Shown here: positions 23,650-35,846 of the stretch, piece after piece
Position numbering within the stretch: the stretch's first letter is position 1
Layout: every line of letters begins with the position of its first letter
DNA from: Azolla caroliniana
Lineage: Eukaryota > Polypodiophyta
Assembly: GCA_043228905.1 (NCBI GenBank)
Contig: JBHGNT010000010.1
Coordinates: forward strand, 20,770,001 to 20,834,000
Reading direction: 5' to 3'
DNA: 64,000 nucleotides
Translations under genes and position numbers: made by a program
Notes under the pieces: model-generated
Database searches by the model: none
What the model was told of the DNA's origin: nothing
Seen by the model: the letters and a program-made list of their open reading frames with translations, nothing else

Positions 23650-26172
23650 TTGTTGAGATGGCATATATTATATACTATTTGTACATTGCCTCTGGCCACT
23701 TTAATTTTAATACCAATGCAGGATATTTTTTATAGAAAAAGAAACAAGAACCGGCAATTTCTTTATTTGCAATGTCACGGAGGGTTAGAAACACGACTTC
23801 ATTTGTTATGCACTTGTTCATCAATAACCTTTAGTTGTAAAAGGTAATCTTCTACTTATGTTTCCAAACACGCATCTTGGAATTTTGTTCTGGTTGTTTG
23901 GTCTTTGTCATCGTCAATTGTAAGAGGATGCCAATTTTTTTCTATGGCTAAGTTTTTGGTCATGTTGGACTATTTGGGTGATCTGGAACTGTCTAGTGTT
24001 TGGCCAATCACCCATTGTTTGCTTTTTTTCATTAAATACTTTCTCAAAAAAATCTCTTTATGCTTGTTTTCAGTTTGCTGGAATCTTTATGCAAAAAAAC
24101 ACCTCTATTTTAATAGATTTTGAGCAATGAAAGTAATATAGGTATTCCTCGAAAAAAACAAGTTCTACAAAAAATGAAGGAGATATGAACACACCTCGTA
24201 TCAATTTGTGGTGAATGCCAACAAAACCACATTTGTATATGGGCTACATTTAGTTCAATCATGTCCAATGTGATTTGTTTGATTTTCCCTCACTCTATTT
24301 AACTAGAGGTATCATGAATTGTCTGTGTTGAGGCGGTTAGTGAGTAATTGGTATGGTTGCTATGGAAAATTAATCATTGATCCCAATGTATCTATGATGG
24401 ATATGTTTTCTTGAGATTAATTTGGCCATGAAACTTCGTTTCTAAGGAAGAGGCTTCCTTCAACCCAAAAGTGACAAATGCAATTGGAAACAAACCCACA
24501 AACAAGTATTCGAGTGAGTTTCAAACACAAAAGCACGACTCAAATAGTTTGCATCTATGTGGGATATGCTTGATTGTCATAGTTTGGAGATACAATATGA
24601 TATATATTCATTCATAACCGAGTTACGCTTTGAGGTCTAAAGTAACTTTTTGCTTCTCTTTGTTCTTTACCAACGTAGTGGGTGTTGTAACAGTTTATTC
24701 ATAGAACGTGATATCATTCTCACCATATGCCATGGTTGCTTTCAAACATCTAGGTATCGCTTTGCATGCTCTTGGATAATCTATAATTTAAAAGGACACA
24801 AACAATTCTAAATAGGAATGCAATTCCGTATATTTCTCGGTTTCTGTAACATTTTCCAAGCATTGGTTCTTTTGGTTTAACTATGTGCTCTAATAAAAGT
24901 TGAGTCGTTGCTCAATATAGACAATCATTGTGCCTTACACCCTTCGTTATTGTTGCCTACCTAAAGCAATGCTAAAGTTATGAAGGAACCCTTGGGTTGC
25001 CAAACTTGATATTCCAAAGACAAGAGAAACAAATGGGAACAAGTTTATGGCTTATCGATGACTTTTGCACCATAGTGAACTTTAGAGATGGTTGTGTGTC
25101 CATTATCATGAAGGCAGTTTTGAGGTCACAATGGGTGTACTATTTGGCACAAGTGTCTACTTACAAACAAAGTTTTCAAATAGCCATAAAGTGACACGTT
25201 CACATGGAGCACACGTGTCTTTTGTAAGGGCATAAGTCACATGAGAGACTCTAATTTGCTTCTTTCGCTATATATCCATGTCATTGCCAATTCATGGGCG
25301 ATTGAGAGTTGTCCCATACTTAGAAGAGGTTAAGAGTTTCAAAACAAAAACATGTGGTCACTCTAGGGGACCGATGACAATTTAGAGATTTAATGACTCA
25401 CATGTAGTAGTCAGTACATGGAACCAATGATGATCGGACCCAAATGTAGTCTCTACATGGGATCTACAGGATACGATGATCTAACGATGTACATAACGGG
25501 ATTAAACTGCACGGGACCAATGACGATCAAGAGATGTAATGATTCACATGCAACCTGTAACGACGATCGAGAGATGTAAAGATTCGCATGTAGTTTGCAC
25601 ACGGGACCTACGATGATCAAATGATATTCGTAAGGGGTTAAACTGCAAGGGACCATTGACGATTGAGAGATGTAACGATTCACATGTAGTCTATACAGGG
25701 GACCTATGATGATCTATCTAACAATGTCCATAAGGGGCTAATAGGTGGCTAATTGATTGATTGATAAGAAGCTCCCCCCACTCCACACAAACACATTTAC
25801 TCAGAAAAAAAGTCTACCATACATATTAGAACAATGAAAGAAAGACATTAAATTGTTTTTTTTTTGTAATAAATGATCCAACGAATCAATTTTGTTTTTA
25901 AAGTTTTTAATCTCCCAACTCTCCCTTCCTTAATTTAATTAAGTCTGATTTAATATCTCTAATCTCCCCTCCTCTGTTTTCAGTTGAATAAAAATTACTC
26001 TGTTTCTTATTCTTCTATACTTAGTCATCAGAAAAGACTCTGTTTCTTCTTCTTCTTCGTCTCGACTCTCAACTTAGGGCATAAAAATCACTCTGTTTTT
26101 GTTTACCTGTCATCAAAATACTTGGGTTCTTCTTCTACCCCTCTATTTTTGTGTCTTTCTCGCTGGATTTCA
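23650..26172. other. Intergenic: repeats and promoter side of the SRS gene
   Basis: No reliable coding signal between 23.65 and 26.17 kb. It includes the diverged tandem repeat at 25365-25740. From about 25.9 kb pyrimidine-rich sequence (cttcttcttcttc) looks like the promoter and leader of the SRS gene. Confidence 0.45.
25365..25740. repeat. Diverged tandem repeat, about three units of 90-150 bp
   Basis: The phrase gggaccaatgacgatcaaga or close variants starts units at about 25367, 25515 and 25648. Each unit continues with gagatgtaa-gattcacatgtagt, then a second gggacctatgatgatct block and a taaggggttaaactgca end. Units differ in length by internal duplications or losses. No coding frame follows the period. 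Confidence 0.7.
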
Positions 26173-26244
26173 ATGGCAGAAATACTTTCACTCACCTTCA
26201 CAATAACCCCATGGATCCTCCCTCCTCAACCCCCTCATCTTTGA
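26173..26244 (+). promoter_or_regulatory. Upstream ORF overlapping the SRS start codon
   Basis: An ATG at 26173 opens a 23-codon frame ([12 protein letters not shown]...) that ends at 26244, 34 bp past the chosen SRS start at 26211 and in another frame. Ribosomes starting here would pass the SRS ATG, so it could lower translation. Whether it lies in the mRNA is inferred. Confidence 0.4.
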
Positions 26245-27793
26245 TACTCAATATTGAAAACAAACCTTCTATTAATTCGAATCATCACCCCTCTTCTTCT
26301 TCTTCTTCTTCTCCCTTTCATCCAAGTGAAGATAATATTTACCTTCATGGAGGTGCTCCTCACAGACTCATGAATGATGAATTTGCTGGTTTTTTCCATC
26401 ATGAGCATCATCGTAATGATGGTAATAATGTTCATATTAATCATGTAGGCGACGAAGCAACGGCATGTATCAATGTATGCCTCTCTCAATACCCTCATGG
26501 AAGGCCGTTGCCAATGGTGATACAAGCAGATAGAGATATGTTAGCCACTTGTATGATGGCAACTCATGAGAAGCAACTTAAGCATGAAGGTGAAGTTCAA
26601 CACCACCATGTAAATCATAGTAGCAAAGATGGGCATGAACATGGAGAAGCTAATGAAGAAGAAGAAGAAGAAGAAGAAGATTTTGATGAAGATGGTGGTG
26701 ATGGTGATGGTGATGATGTTAATAATGATGAAGAGGATGAGGAAGAGTATGAAATAACTCACATGAGAACACCACCATGGCCTAGTGAAACTACATTAAC
26801 GAGTACAAGCATGAAAGCAGCAAATAATGCAACTGCTTTACCATATACTACTGTTAGCATGATGATGTGCTCTAGCAGTAATGGGGATCAAGGGTCAAGC
26901 CCCATAGCTTGTTTGGATTGTGGGAACCAGGCTAAGAAGGATTGTATCCACATGAGGTGCAGGACATGTTGTAAGAGCAAAGGGTTGGAATGCCCAACAC
27001 ACATAAAAAGCACATGGGTCCCTGCCCATAAGAGAAAGCATAGGCACTCTAATGGCCAGCAGCACACCATGGTATCAGTGCCCAAGAAGGAGTTTATAGG
27101 TTTTCATGTTGAAGATCAACGTGGTGGTTTCCACAATACCACTCTAATGACAACAACAACAACAAATTCTCCTCCTACCACTAATCATGAACAGTTCCAT
27201 GGGGAAGGTTCTGATGAGCCTACTGTTTGTACCCATTCTCATGCCTCTGCATCAAACGGCACACCACCACATCAAGCTTCTCATAAACCCACTTGGCTTC
27301 ATCAAGGTATACAACCTACCTTATGGGTGCATATATTGCATTAGGTATGTGGGTGTGGATTGATATATTGTACTAGTTATGTACATACACATGCATGTAT
27401 GTGGAGATGGGTGGATGTACTGTATGCATGTAAGCACTTATGTATTTATGTATGTGGGTGTGGATGGATATATTGTATTAGGTATGCACATATACATGCA
27501 TCTATGTGGAGATGGATGGATGTACTGTATGTATGCATTGTATTAGGGTTTAGGGTTCAGAACTTTTTGATTCAACGTGAGAGAGAGAGAGAGAGAGTTA
27601 GAGTTTTTGAGATTTTACAATTTTCATCGGAGGTCTAAACATGGAGAATGTGATAAAAATGAACTAATTAAAATGTAGTGCCTATGTGTAAGCAACACAT
27701 GATATTTGAGAAATTTTACTAATGAGCATTGCAATAGAGAGTGCACATTATCACTACAAGAAAAATGTAAGGGTCGAGGCTTGAGAAAGGCAT

Positions 27794-27829
<36 letters not shown>

Positions 27830-28189
27830 CCTCGCGACTTATTGACTAACTTATATGAATGTTGTGCAGAGGAGTATAGGCATAAAAGGAACCTACCAGG
27901 TGAAACAAGGGAGCATGCTACATTCAAATGCATTAGGGTCACGGGGATGAACGATGGCATGGAAGAGTATGCATATCAGACAGTAGTAACCATTGGTGGT
28001 CATGTCTACAAGGGGGTCTTATATGACCAAGGTGTGGATAAGGTTGAAGCTCAAGGTGTGGGTATAGCTGAGCTTAGACTAGGTGCAAGAAATAATGGCG
28101 AAATATCAAGCATCGACCTTGCTAGCCATCTCCACGGAACCCCCGAAAGTGTGTTCATGGGGACCAGGGTAACCGTTTCTCCGAAGTAG
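26211..28189 (+). CDS. SHI-related sequence (SRS/STY family) zinc-finger transcription factor
   Basis: Two exons, 26211-27306 and 27870-28189, join in frame across CAAG|GTATAC and TTGTGCAG|AGG to give 471 residues. The RING-like zinc finger at about residues 234-276 ([12 protein letters not shown], then [16 protein letters not shown] and [11 protein letters not shown]) is the SRS family hallmark. Exon 2 holds the second hallmark, the IGGH domain ([24 protein letters not shown] at 407-410). The intron position before IGGH is that of the family. SRS proteins bind ACTCTAC-type promoter elements and control auxin synthesis and organ development; the target genes here are unknown. The region before the zinc finger is unusually rich in Ser, His and acidic runs. 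The ATG at 26211 is the first in this frame after the leader. The gene looks intact. Confidence 0.92.
27340..27550 (+). repeat. 105-bp tandem duplication in the SRS intron
   Basis: tatgtgggtgtggattgata recurs 105 bp later (27346 and 27451), each time followed by similar tatattgta, acatgcat and ggtggatgtactgtatg blocks. A GA dinucleotide tract follows at 27577-27598 and another at about 27797-27825. All lie inside the intron 27307-27869. Confidence 0.75.
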
Positions 28190-30299
28190 CTATCACAAGG
28201 TTGGTTCCTCGTTCCCATTGTGTCCAATCTCAATAGCATCATTATTTATCATCACTATCTTCATCATTCATTCAAATACGAGCATTGGTTTAAGAGACCC
28301 AAATGTCTTGGGAAGTTTTTGCGCAAGGCTATTTAAAAGTTGTAAAACAATGGAGAAATGGAGAATCTTGTTGTTTTTTGCCTTTTTTGTTTACCCATCA
28401 TGTCTCTTTTTCTTATCTAGGTTTGCAAATGTTAGAGTTGTCACATTGTGCCTTGGATGTAAAAATGTAATGTGTTAAGGGCATTTTGTTCTCCAGGCTG
28501 TATGGTAGTAATGCATATATATATAATGTGCCCTTAATGAATAGTTAGTTCTCTTAGATGTCAAGTATTTGACTTCTCCATCTGCCATGGTTACAATTGC
28601 TTGTTTTAAATAAAGCTTACAATTGTCAATCCTTTTGGTTTCATAGTTTGAAATCTAATGGTTATTTTGTTGCACATGAGGTAGAACTATTTTGCTTTCT
28701 CACTTGTAAGAGATTTTTGTCAATCTTAATCAACTGGTAGAATTGTGTTAAACAAGACTAATTGTGAGTTACCATTAGTACATTCCAAGATAGTTGTTGC
28801 ACAATTAATTGTCAATATGTGGATTTGGAATTACTAAGTGAAGCAAGGGAATATCCAGCTATTTCCGTGAAGACTATTACAACGTAAAGGTATTGGTGAC
28901 TACATTTTCAATCAAGTTGAGAACAGTCTCTAAATTCTGCCACATTGAGCAAAGTAAAGTAAAAATTTCCACTCCCTTTAACTTTCCTTGTATGAGCATT
29001 TTTCTATGAAGAACAGAGTAATTAAAAATTAACCCAAAATTTAATTCTTCATTTCAATCCTTCTAGACATAGTTTCCAGCTTCCATCGGCATTCTTCTTC
29101 TGTTTTGTTTTGTCAGGGTAACATTTCTAAGTGCTCAAGAAACTTTTAAATGAATTATGTGTAACTAATTGTGTTTTATTTTAATCTGCACTTGTAAGTT
29201 TGGTTCTCATGTGCATTTAAAACTTTTACATACATTATACATACATACATGTTTGGCTCATTTATGTGTGTTTCAATGTGCATGAATATTGAATTATGTT
29301 TTGTTTTAATGCCCACTTGTTGTTTGGTTTGCATGTGGGCTGAGGAACTTTACATGCGTATGTACACACATACATTTATGTAGGCGAGAAAAGAAGGGCT
29401 TTATATTTATGACAAACCAAGAAGGTCATGGAACTTTAGGACTAGGGAAATATATTCATGGTATTTCAGTAATTTGTTGGAAATGATCTGCACAAACCAT
29501 CATGAGAGCGGTCAAACCAAACCATTGTGCACAAATTTGGTTTGATCGCTCTCATGATGGTATTTCAGTAATTTGTTGGAACTTTATGACTTCTTTTGTG
29601 CACAATGGTTTGGTTTGATCGCTCTCATGATAGTTTCGGTCTTGGATCACAATTCTTCAGGCCAACGAAGGTTGCTGAAACTAGTGACACCCAACAGAAG
29701 GGCTCTAGATCCTTAGGATCTAAAGATGCAGGTTCAAATTTCATTGCTTCCGAAAATTTAGTGTAGAAACTTCCTTTATGACAATTTTCTATTTTTTATA
29801 GCTTGATTTTAAGTCAATCACTCATGTCTTTTCTCGTGTAGAGAGTCTTGGTGAGTGCTTCTTTCGTATTATGTCTTTGCGGGTTGTGAGAGGCCCTCTC
29901 GACATACATAAATGAATGTCTCTACAATCCCCATGAGAGAGCAAATGTTTTCACTCATGAAATGCTGTCCAAAAACTTCTTATATGTTGAGCCTAATGGA
30001 AGGACTGCCTCATTGATGATTTGTTGTCACCCTTTTGTTGCTTGTTTCTTCAAGTGTAGTGTGCTTGTGGATTAAAACATAGGATATTTCTTTATAAATC
30101 AATTTGGTATAAAGTCAATTTTAAAGTAGTTTAAAGGGATTGCAAGGAGGAAAGAAGGTAAAAATCCTGTTTATTACAATAAGTTTTTACCATTTGAATC
30201 AAAATTGCACCATATTACTTATGATTATGATTTTGAGCTTGTTTACATAGAAAAAAAGAGGTTAAGATAAGAAAGAGTTTGGGAGAATATCCTTGATTC
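28190..30299. other. Intergenic: SRS 3' flank and inverted repeat
   Basis: AT-rich sequence downstream of the SRS stop. Apart from the inverted repeat at 29498-29632 I see no gene. A B-box-like ggttcaaattt near 29733 has no matching A box at a suitable distance. Confidence 0.45.
29498..29632. repeat. Inverted repeat, 38-bp arms, with an extra inner arm
   Basis: Bases 29498-29535 (catcatgagagcggtcaaac...) are complementary to 29595-29632 except at one internal position and the outermost base. A third partial arm at 29538-29559 also pairs with 29498-29518. The phrase ggtatttcagtaatttgttg occurs both before (from 29460) and inside (from 29559) the structure. The arrangement suggests an inverted duplication or a foldback element. 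Confidence 0.8.
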
Positions 30300-30567
30300 G
30301 ATGTCAACGTGGTGAAAGAATCCAACTACAAGCTCTCTTGGTCATTTTATAGCTTTCTTGCTGGATAAAAATGGAGACCTCTCTTCGTAACACATACCAT
30401 TGGCTTTTCTTTTGAGTATGCACTTGTCCTTCTTCTTTTGAGGAAATGATCCCCACATGCTCTAACATCCAAAAATTCCACATGAGAATACCTTTAAGCT
30501 TCTTTATATAGGCTTTCACTCCATGTCTATTATAAAACATGAAAGCATTACGCATATTCCAATTGTG

Positions 30568-33500
30568 TTATAGACCCCAATAACGTAAAAATTGGAACAA
30601 TATCTCCATCTTATCATTTGAACCATTTTGAACATATTGAGAAAAAACCCATTGTTGAGGTCTTAGACAACAACAAGTTAAAACTTGCCAAATGTTTGAT
30701 AAGTACTTCCAAACGGTACACACTATAGGACATTTAATGAACCTATGTGTACTATCCTCCAATGGAATGGTCCAAAAGAAGCAAGTGTCGGACCCTAGTC
30801 TTCGTCTTTTTAAGGTCGAACTTAATGGGAGCCCACCAATCATGACTCTCTATATGAATACCTTTGCACAAAATGGTAGATGGGAATGCCAACTACGTTG
30901 TAATATTTTCCACCACCTTGCATTTGACTTATACACATACATTCAACAACTTCACTGCTTTGGGAGATAGCAAAGACAATGATGCCATCACATGATGATA
31001 CAATATATTTGTAGTGACCTGTAACAAGCGTGTACCATCTTGTAACCGCCAATCCACCCAAGGTGCAAAATTTGTTTTCAATGGCAAAGATCCTTGCAAC
31101 AATGGTATATCTTGTAATTTCTCCCAAATAAATCCATAATTTGGGGGAATACATAACCATCGTGTGGCACCTTCAAAATACGACAACCTTTGAGATTCAT
31201 TATCCATAACATCTTCCAAATGTACAATCTCCAATCGAAATAGACGATTGAATTGAGATCTCAACTTCTCTTTCCCATGCCAAAACAACACTCAAGAAGA
31301 AACAAGCAATTAATTTTGTAATGAATTACAATATTCTCGGTCACTTGATGGTCCCCATTCAAAAAGAGATAATGCATCTTGCCACGATCTTACCAAATGT
31401 TGTCCACATACAAAATGTCGAATCTTTAGAGGAATACTTCCATTGAGTAATGACCACCATGATGCTTGAATCTTTGTTTTCCCGCGCACCAATCCTTCAT
31501 GTTCAATAAAATATTGCATCATAGATATCCATGGTTGATCCTGTTGACATATATATCGTAATAATGCAAAACTACAAGCTATCAAATGTCTTTCCAAATC
31601 CAATATTGATGCACCACCTAACCTTTTAGGAGTAGCCAAATGGTCCCATGAAATCCATGTAGCTCCCATCATTTCTCCCTTCCTCCAAAACATGAACCCA
31701 ATAGGTTGTAAAATGTTTTGTAATGCCTTCTTAGTCCAAGGTAGTAAAGGCAAAAAATATAATAACATGGGTATCAAGATACATTGCACCACTTTGAGTC
31801 GTACATGAAAGGGCCATAATTGAGACTTCCAATACATAAATTTGTCCTTCAATTGACTACCAATCCAATCAATCAATTGAACATTTGTAACATCAACACC
31901 CAATGGATAACCCAAATGTCGATAAATTGATCCTCGTGACCCTCGCCATCCTAAATCCCAAACATTCCAAATCACTTTCTGTACAAGAAATAAGGTGACA
32001 CTTCCTCCAACCCTGAAGCCAAAGCAAATTGATCCCAAACTCGCATACTTCTTTCAAGATTTTCTTTTGGGGCTTGTAAAAACATAAAAGAATCATCAGC
32101 CAATGCTTGTGCCACCAATTGTCCACTAGAAGGAAGATGCAAACCCACAATATCACCATTAGAATTTAGCCTCAAGATTTGACAACATTACTAACAAAGG
32201 ATGTGTAACAATAGCAAATAACAATGGGCTTAATGGATATCCTTGCCGCACGGATCTAGTAAGAAACACTTTCGGAATAACTCCGCCATTAAGCATCACA
32301 CGTGAGGTCGCATTTTGCCCTAACAAAAAGATAAGTCAACACATACGAGGACCAAACCCCATATTGTACATCACACATAAGAGGAAAGACCAATTAACAT
32401 GATCATATGATTTTTTCAAATCTAATTGCACCATAATCATTTCTTGATGTGTATGTCGAGCATAATCGGTAGCCATTTGAACATTCAAAACATTATGCAA
32501 TATATTTCTACTTGTAATAAAACCATATTGAGATGGATGAATAAGTTGAGGTAAGAACTTCTTAAATCTGTTGGATAATATATTTGCAAACACTTTGTAT
32601 AAGCTCCCATCAATGAAATAGGCCTCCATTGATGAAATGACTCCGAAGATGGTACCTTTGGGATCAATTTGATTAAGCCCACCTTCCAGCTCTCAGGTAC
32701 ATGAAACCAGAATCCCAACATTGTTGAAACATTTGTGTGAATGGACTCTTAAGCATGCCAACATACTTCTTAAAAACTTCATTCGTAACACCATCCCAAC
32801 CAGGGCTTTTACAATTTGGAAGGTGTAACAATACCTTTCCCACCTCAACTTCTTCAAAATCATCATCCAATTCTTGATAAATATTTGTATTCATGACACT
32901 CCCAATTACATTATAAAACTCTTGTCCTGCTTTCAACGCATCCTCATTAATAATCAACTCTGGCCCAATCAAATTCTTAAAATGAGTAATCCATAACTCA
33001 ATAACCTTGATTGGGTCTACAACAATGTCATCCCCTATCTTAATTTGTACCACATTTGAACGAGCACATGATGGTCTTAATCCTTGAAAAAACATATGAG
33101 ATTGTGATTGATTATCTATAAATCCCTCCTTTAATTGACGTAATCTTGTCTGTTGATAACTTTGACAAGACAAATTCTTCACAATGTCTTGTACAGGACT
33201 TGAACATCCAAAAGCTCTTCATCATACGAATTATTCATCAATAGTACATTGCATCACGTAAGAATATATGAAAACTTATCAATCAATTTCTTACGTCTTT
33301 TAGCATTAACCATACCATATAGACGGTGAATATCATTGATGTTTTGTAGTGTTGTATCCCATGCATGCCATCCTTTTGAAATAACTTGGTCTGAAAACAT
33401 GCTAAAAATTTGTTGCATATAGGCATCAAATAAGGAATGTAATAATAAAGAAGAATTAAACCTCAAAGGAACTCGATCAAGCAATGTTTTGTACATATCT

Positions 33501-34214
33501 ACCCCATGTTTATTGAACTCAAAACATATGGGAAAATGATCGGATGTCACAACCTCTTGCATAATTGGCATATTAAGCATCTCTAGCAAAAAGGACTCAT
33601 CATGCATAACATACATTCTATCTAACCTACTCCATGTTTCCTTATATTGCATAGATTGAAATGTAAACCCAACCTCATCTTGATGCAACTATTTCCATAC
33701 ATCCAACTTCAAAACCTCTGATGCCAATCTATCCCAAACTGCTTGCTTAGAAGAATCCATCAATGAGAATTGTGAAGTAGATTGTGAAGCATCAACACAT
33801 ATTAAAATCACCCATTCACAAACCAACACGGCCCACTCATAATTGTGGATACATTGAAGACCATAACTCAATGTGTTGATTAGCATTATTGGGTGCATAG
33901 ATTCCTACCAAACATATCAAATCCTCCAAATACTTGACTTCCATTACCAAAAAACGTCCATATGGATCATTATAGACTATATGTAGACAAAAGAAATCAC
34001 AAATAATTATGACAACCCCTAAGTAATGATGTGATCATTGTCCTGTATAATATGCAGAATATCCATGCAAATGTAACATAGATCCTGCTAAATCATGACA
34101 CTTATGTTCAATTGCACATAAAACATCCCATTCTTTATCAAATAAAGTTTTCCATAATATATATTTCTTATGAGGAGAAGATGGCCCTCGCACATTCCAT
34201 GATACCACTTTCAT
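30568..34214 (-). pseudogene. LINE ORF2: endonuclease, reverse transcriptase, zf-RVT
   Basis: The start ATG at 34214 overlaps the ORF1 stop. The endonuclease shows SWNVRG, an AIEHK block, GIYAPNN near 33.9 kb, a GDFNM-like block near 33.8 kb, SRLDRMYV and TSDHFPI near 33.6 kb. The RT shows SPGWDGVTNEVFKK (32.8 kb), WRPISLM (32.6 kb), QYGFITSRNI and LDLKKSYDHVNWSF (32.4 kb), and an ADDS active-site box near 32.1 kb. YLGYPLGV, LPWTKKA and GGASILDLERH follow at 31.9-31.6 kb. Near 30.8-30.6 kb a degraded zf-RVT region has SDTCFFW and RFIKCPIVCTVWKYL. Stops occur within the endonuclease (for example after YYTGQ) and between the RT blocks. It is inactive as it stands. Confidence 0.85.
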
Positions 34215-34537
34215 TTAACACCTTTAGTAAGAACTTGCTCTTTATGAGCAAGTGTATTCATGAATGTACTAACTACTTGTTCAAGAGTTGCATAAGGATC
34301 CATGTGTACTACATCCCCTCCAACAATATTAGGGTTTTGTTGTCTAGCTCCAAGAGAACGGTGTCCTTGATTTAATTGAGGTCGTACCACCCTTCCTGAA
34401 GAATCGAATTTTAAATTAAATGCACTTGTCCTTCTCTTTGCATGATGTCTAAACTTTGGCAAAATATATATTGTCCATTGAGATTTACTACACGTTTCCA
34501 TGTCATCACTTTGCATTGTAATTGTTTCTTCTTCCAA
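34211..34537 (-). pseudogene. LINE ORF1 C-terminal remnant
   Basis: An open frame of about 108 codons ends in TGA at 34213-34211. The upstream frame is closed by a stop, so only the end of ORF1 remains open. The residues are basic and Gln-rich (HHAKRRTSAFNLKFD, RPQLNQGHRSLGARQQN). I cannot see a zinc knuckle. Its TGA overlaps the ATG of ORF2 in an ATGA arrangement. Confidence 0.5.
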
Positions 34538-35356
34538 TTGTTGTTACTAGGTTTCGCATCATCAAACCCTTCCATTGGCAATGATTGTTTTGTTATTATC
34601 TTAATTTTCTTCTATGATCACTTTAATTGAGCTAGTGTAAAACTTGACATTTTTGTGTTTTCCTCCTTGCGCATACGCCACATCATTGCCATGGAAGGGC
34701 ACGTGAGAGGTTTACGACGACCAAGGTGCTAAATACCAAATTATGGGGGCACGTTGAATGATTAAGAAGACCAAGGTGCCAAAGCCATAGATCGTAGACT
34801 CGATGTGCCAAATCAAGGATATCCCATAACTTTTTTCGTTCTTGATTATACTCATTTGTATTTGGGTTGTTTATTATAATATCTCATTGAAACTAGGTCT
34901 ACTTGTAATTAGTACAACTACTTTTGTTGACCAATTTCCATACTATGAATTGTATGTTTTTTTAACAATGTCATGTTAACACAAGTGCAATCCTCCTTCA
35001 ATTCATGTTTTTTGGGCGTCTTCTGGAAACAATTCAAAGAATTTGCTTTTGAATTGTTTCCATGAGAGTAAAACGCACCAAAAAACTAGAAATGGATTCA
35101 TAAATGGCGTATATGCACAAAACTAAACGATTGTAATTGTGGAGAATATTTCTCCATTAAGGCCCAAGGGGAAGTGGGATGTGTTGGTTTTTGTTATTCG
35201 ATGTACAAAGAGGCAATGTGTGGATAGAATTGTTGTTAAAGGACTTTAACAACAACAAGATTTGCTACTTGCTTGCTTAAAAATCTCATAGAGCCAACTT
35301 CATCAAGTTCACGTGCTTCAACAAAAAGAATTGCCAAGGTATCACGTTTATTTGTC

Positions 35357-35361
35357 AATAG
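35357..35361. repeat. 5-bp target-site duplication AATAG of the LTR element (left copy)
   Basis: AATAG at 35357-35361 directly precedes the left LTR. The same five bases follow the right LTR at 42470-42474. Five bp is the normal duplication length for Ty3/gypsy integrases. Confidence 0.9.
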
Positions 35362-35832
35362 TGTTAAGAGTCTATTACTAATCAATAGACCAAATCAAGT
35401 AAAAAGGAAGAAAATAGATTGGATAGAAGAACCTGTTCCACCCGACCACCCCCGAGCTATGATCTAGACATAGCCAACCTACCACCGACGTCCCATACCG
35501 CCGGATATTAGGATGACTAATACCTTGGAAGAGATAAACACGATCGTCGAGACGAAAGCCTAGCCCGCACCACCGGTGTCTACGACAGCAGCCTTCCGAC
35601 GTGATTCCTATGAGGGTAGCTAAGCCTCATATTTATACCTTTTCCTAGGCCCCTTGAATAGATGTGCCTTTCTAAAAGGCTCTCTATTCATTGGTTGTCT
35701 AAATCATGATAGTGCATGCACATATCATTCATTCTATCCAATCATTAGTCCCCTTTTTAATAATAGTGAACATACCCTTCACTAATGTAAATATTAGTGA
35801 CCTACCCTCACCAACGTTATGTGTACATAACA
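35362..35832 (-). repeat. 3' LTR of the gypsy element (left on this strand)
   Basis: 471 bp beginning TGTTAAGAG and ending CATAACA. It matches the right LTR except at 35434. The first and last six bases (TGTTAA / CATAACA) form only a short inverted end. Confidence 0.97.
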
Positions 35833-35846
35833 TACTCCCCTACTTC
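35833..35846 (-). other. Polypurine tract of the gypsy element
   Basis: On the minus strand GAAGTAGGGGAGTA directly precedes the 3' LTR. This is the expected place for plus-strand priming. Confidence 0.75.

Larger units (their letters stand above)
30300..34600 (-). mobile_element. Near full-length L1-type LINE, decayed
   Basis: In minus-strand order there is an ORF1 remnant, an apurinic endonuclease, a reverse transcriptase, and a C-terminal zf-RVT region down to about 30.3 kb. All blocks are in the order of plant L1 elements. Several in-frame stops and a few frameshifts split ORF2, so it cannot be autonomous. The far 5' end and any poly-A or target duplication are not resolved by eye. Confidence 0.85.

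Noticed and set aside
29680-29760. B-box-like ggttcaaattt suggesting a tRNA or SINE
   Set aside because: No A box at the right distance and no cloverleaf with paired acceptor arms.
35273-35467. Open frame running into the left LTR, with a twin at 41913-42104
   Set aside because: The shared protein end is LTR sequence read in the same frame; not a gene.
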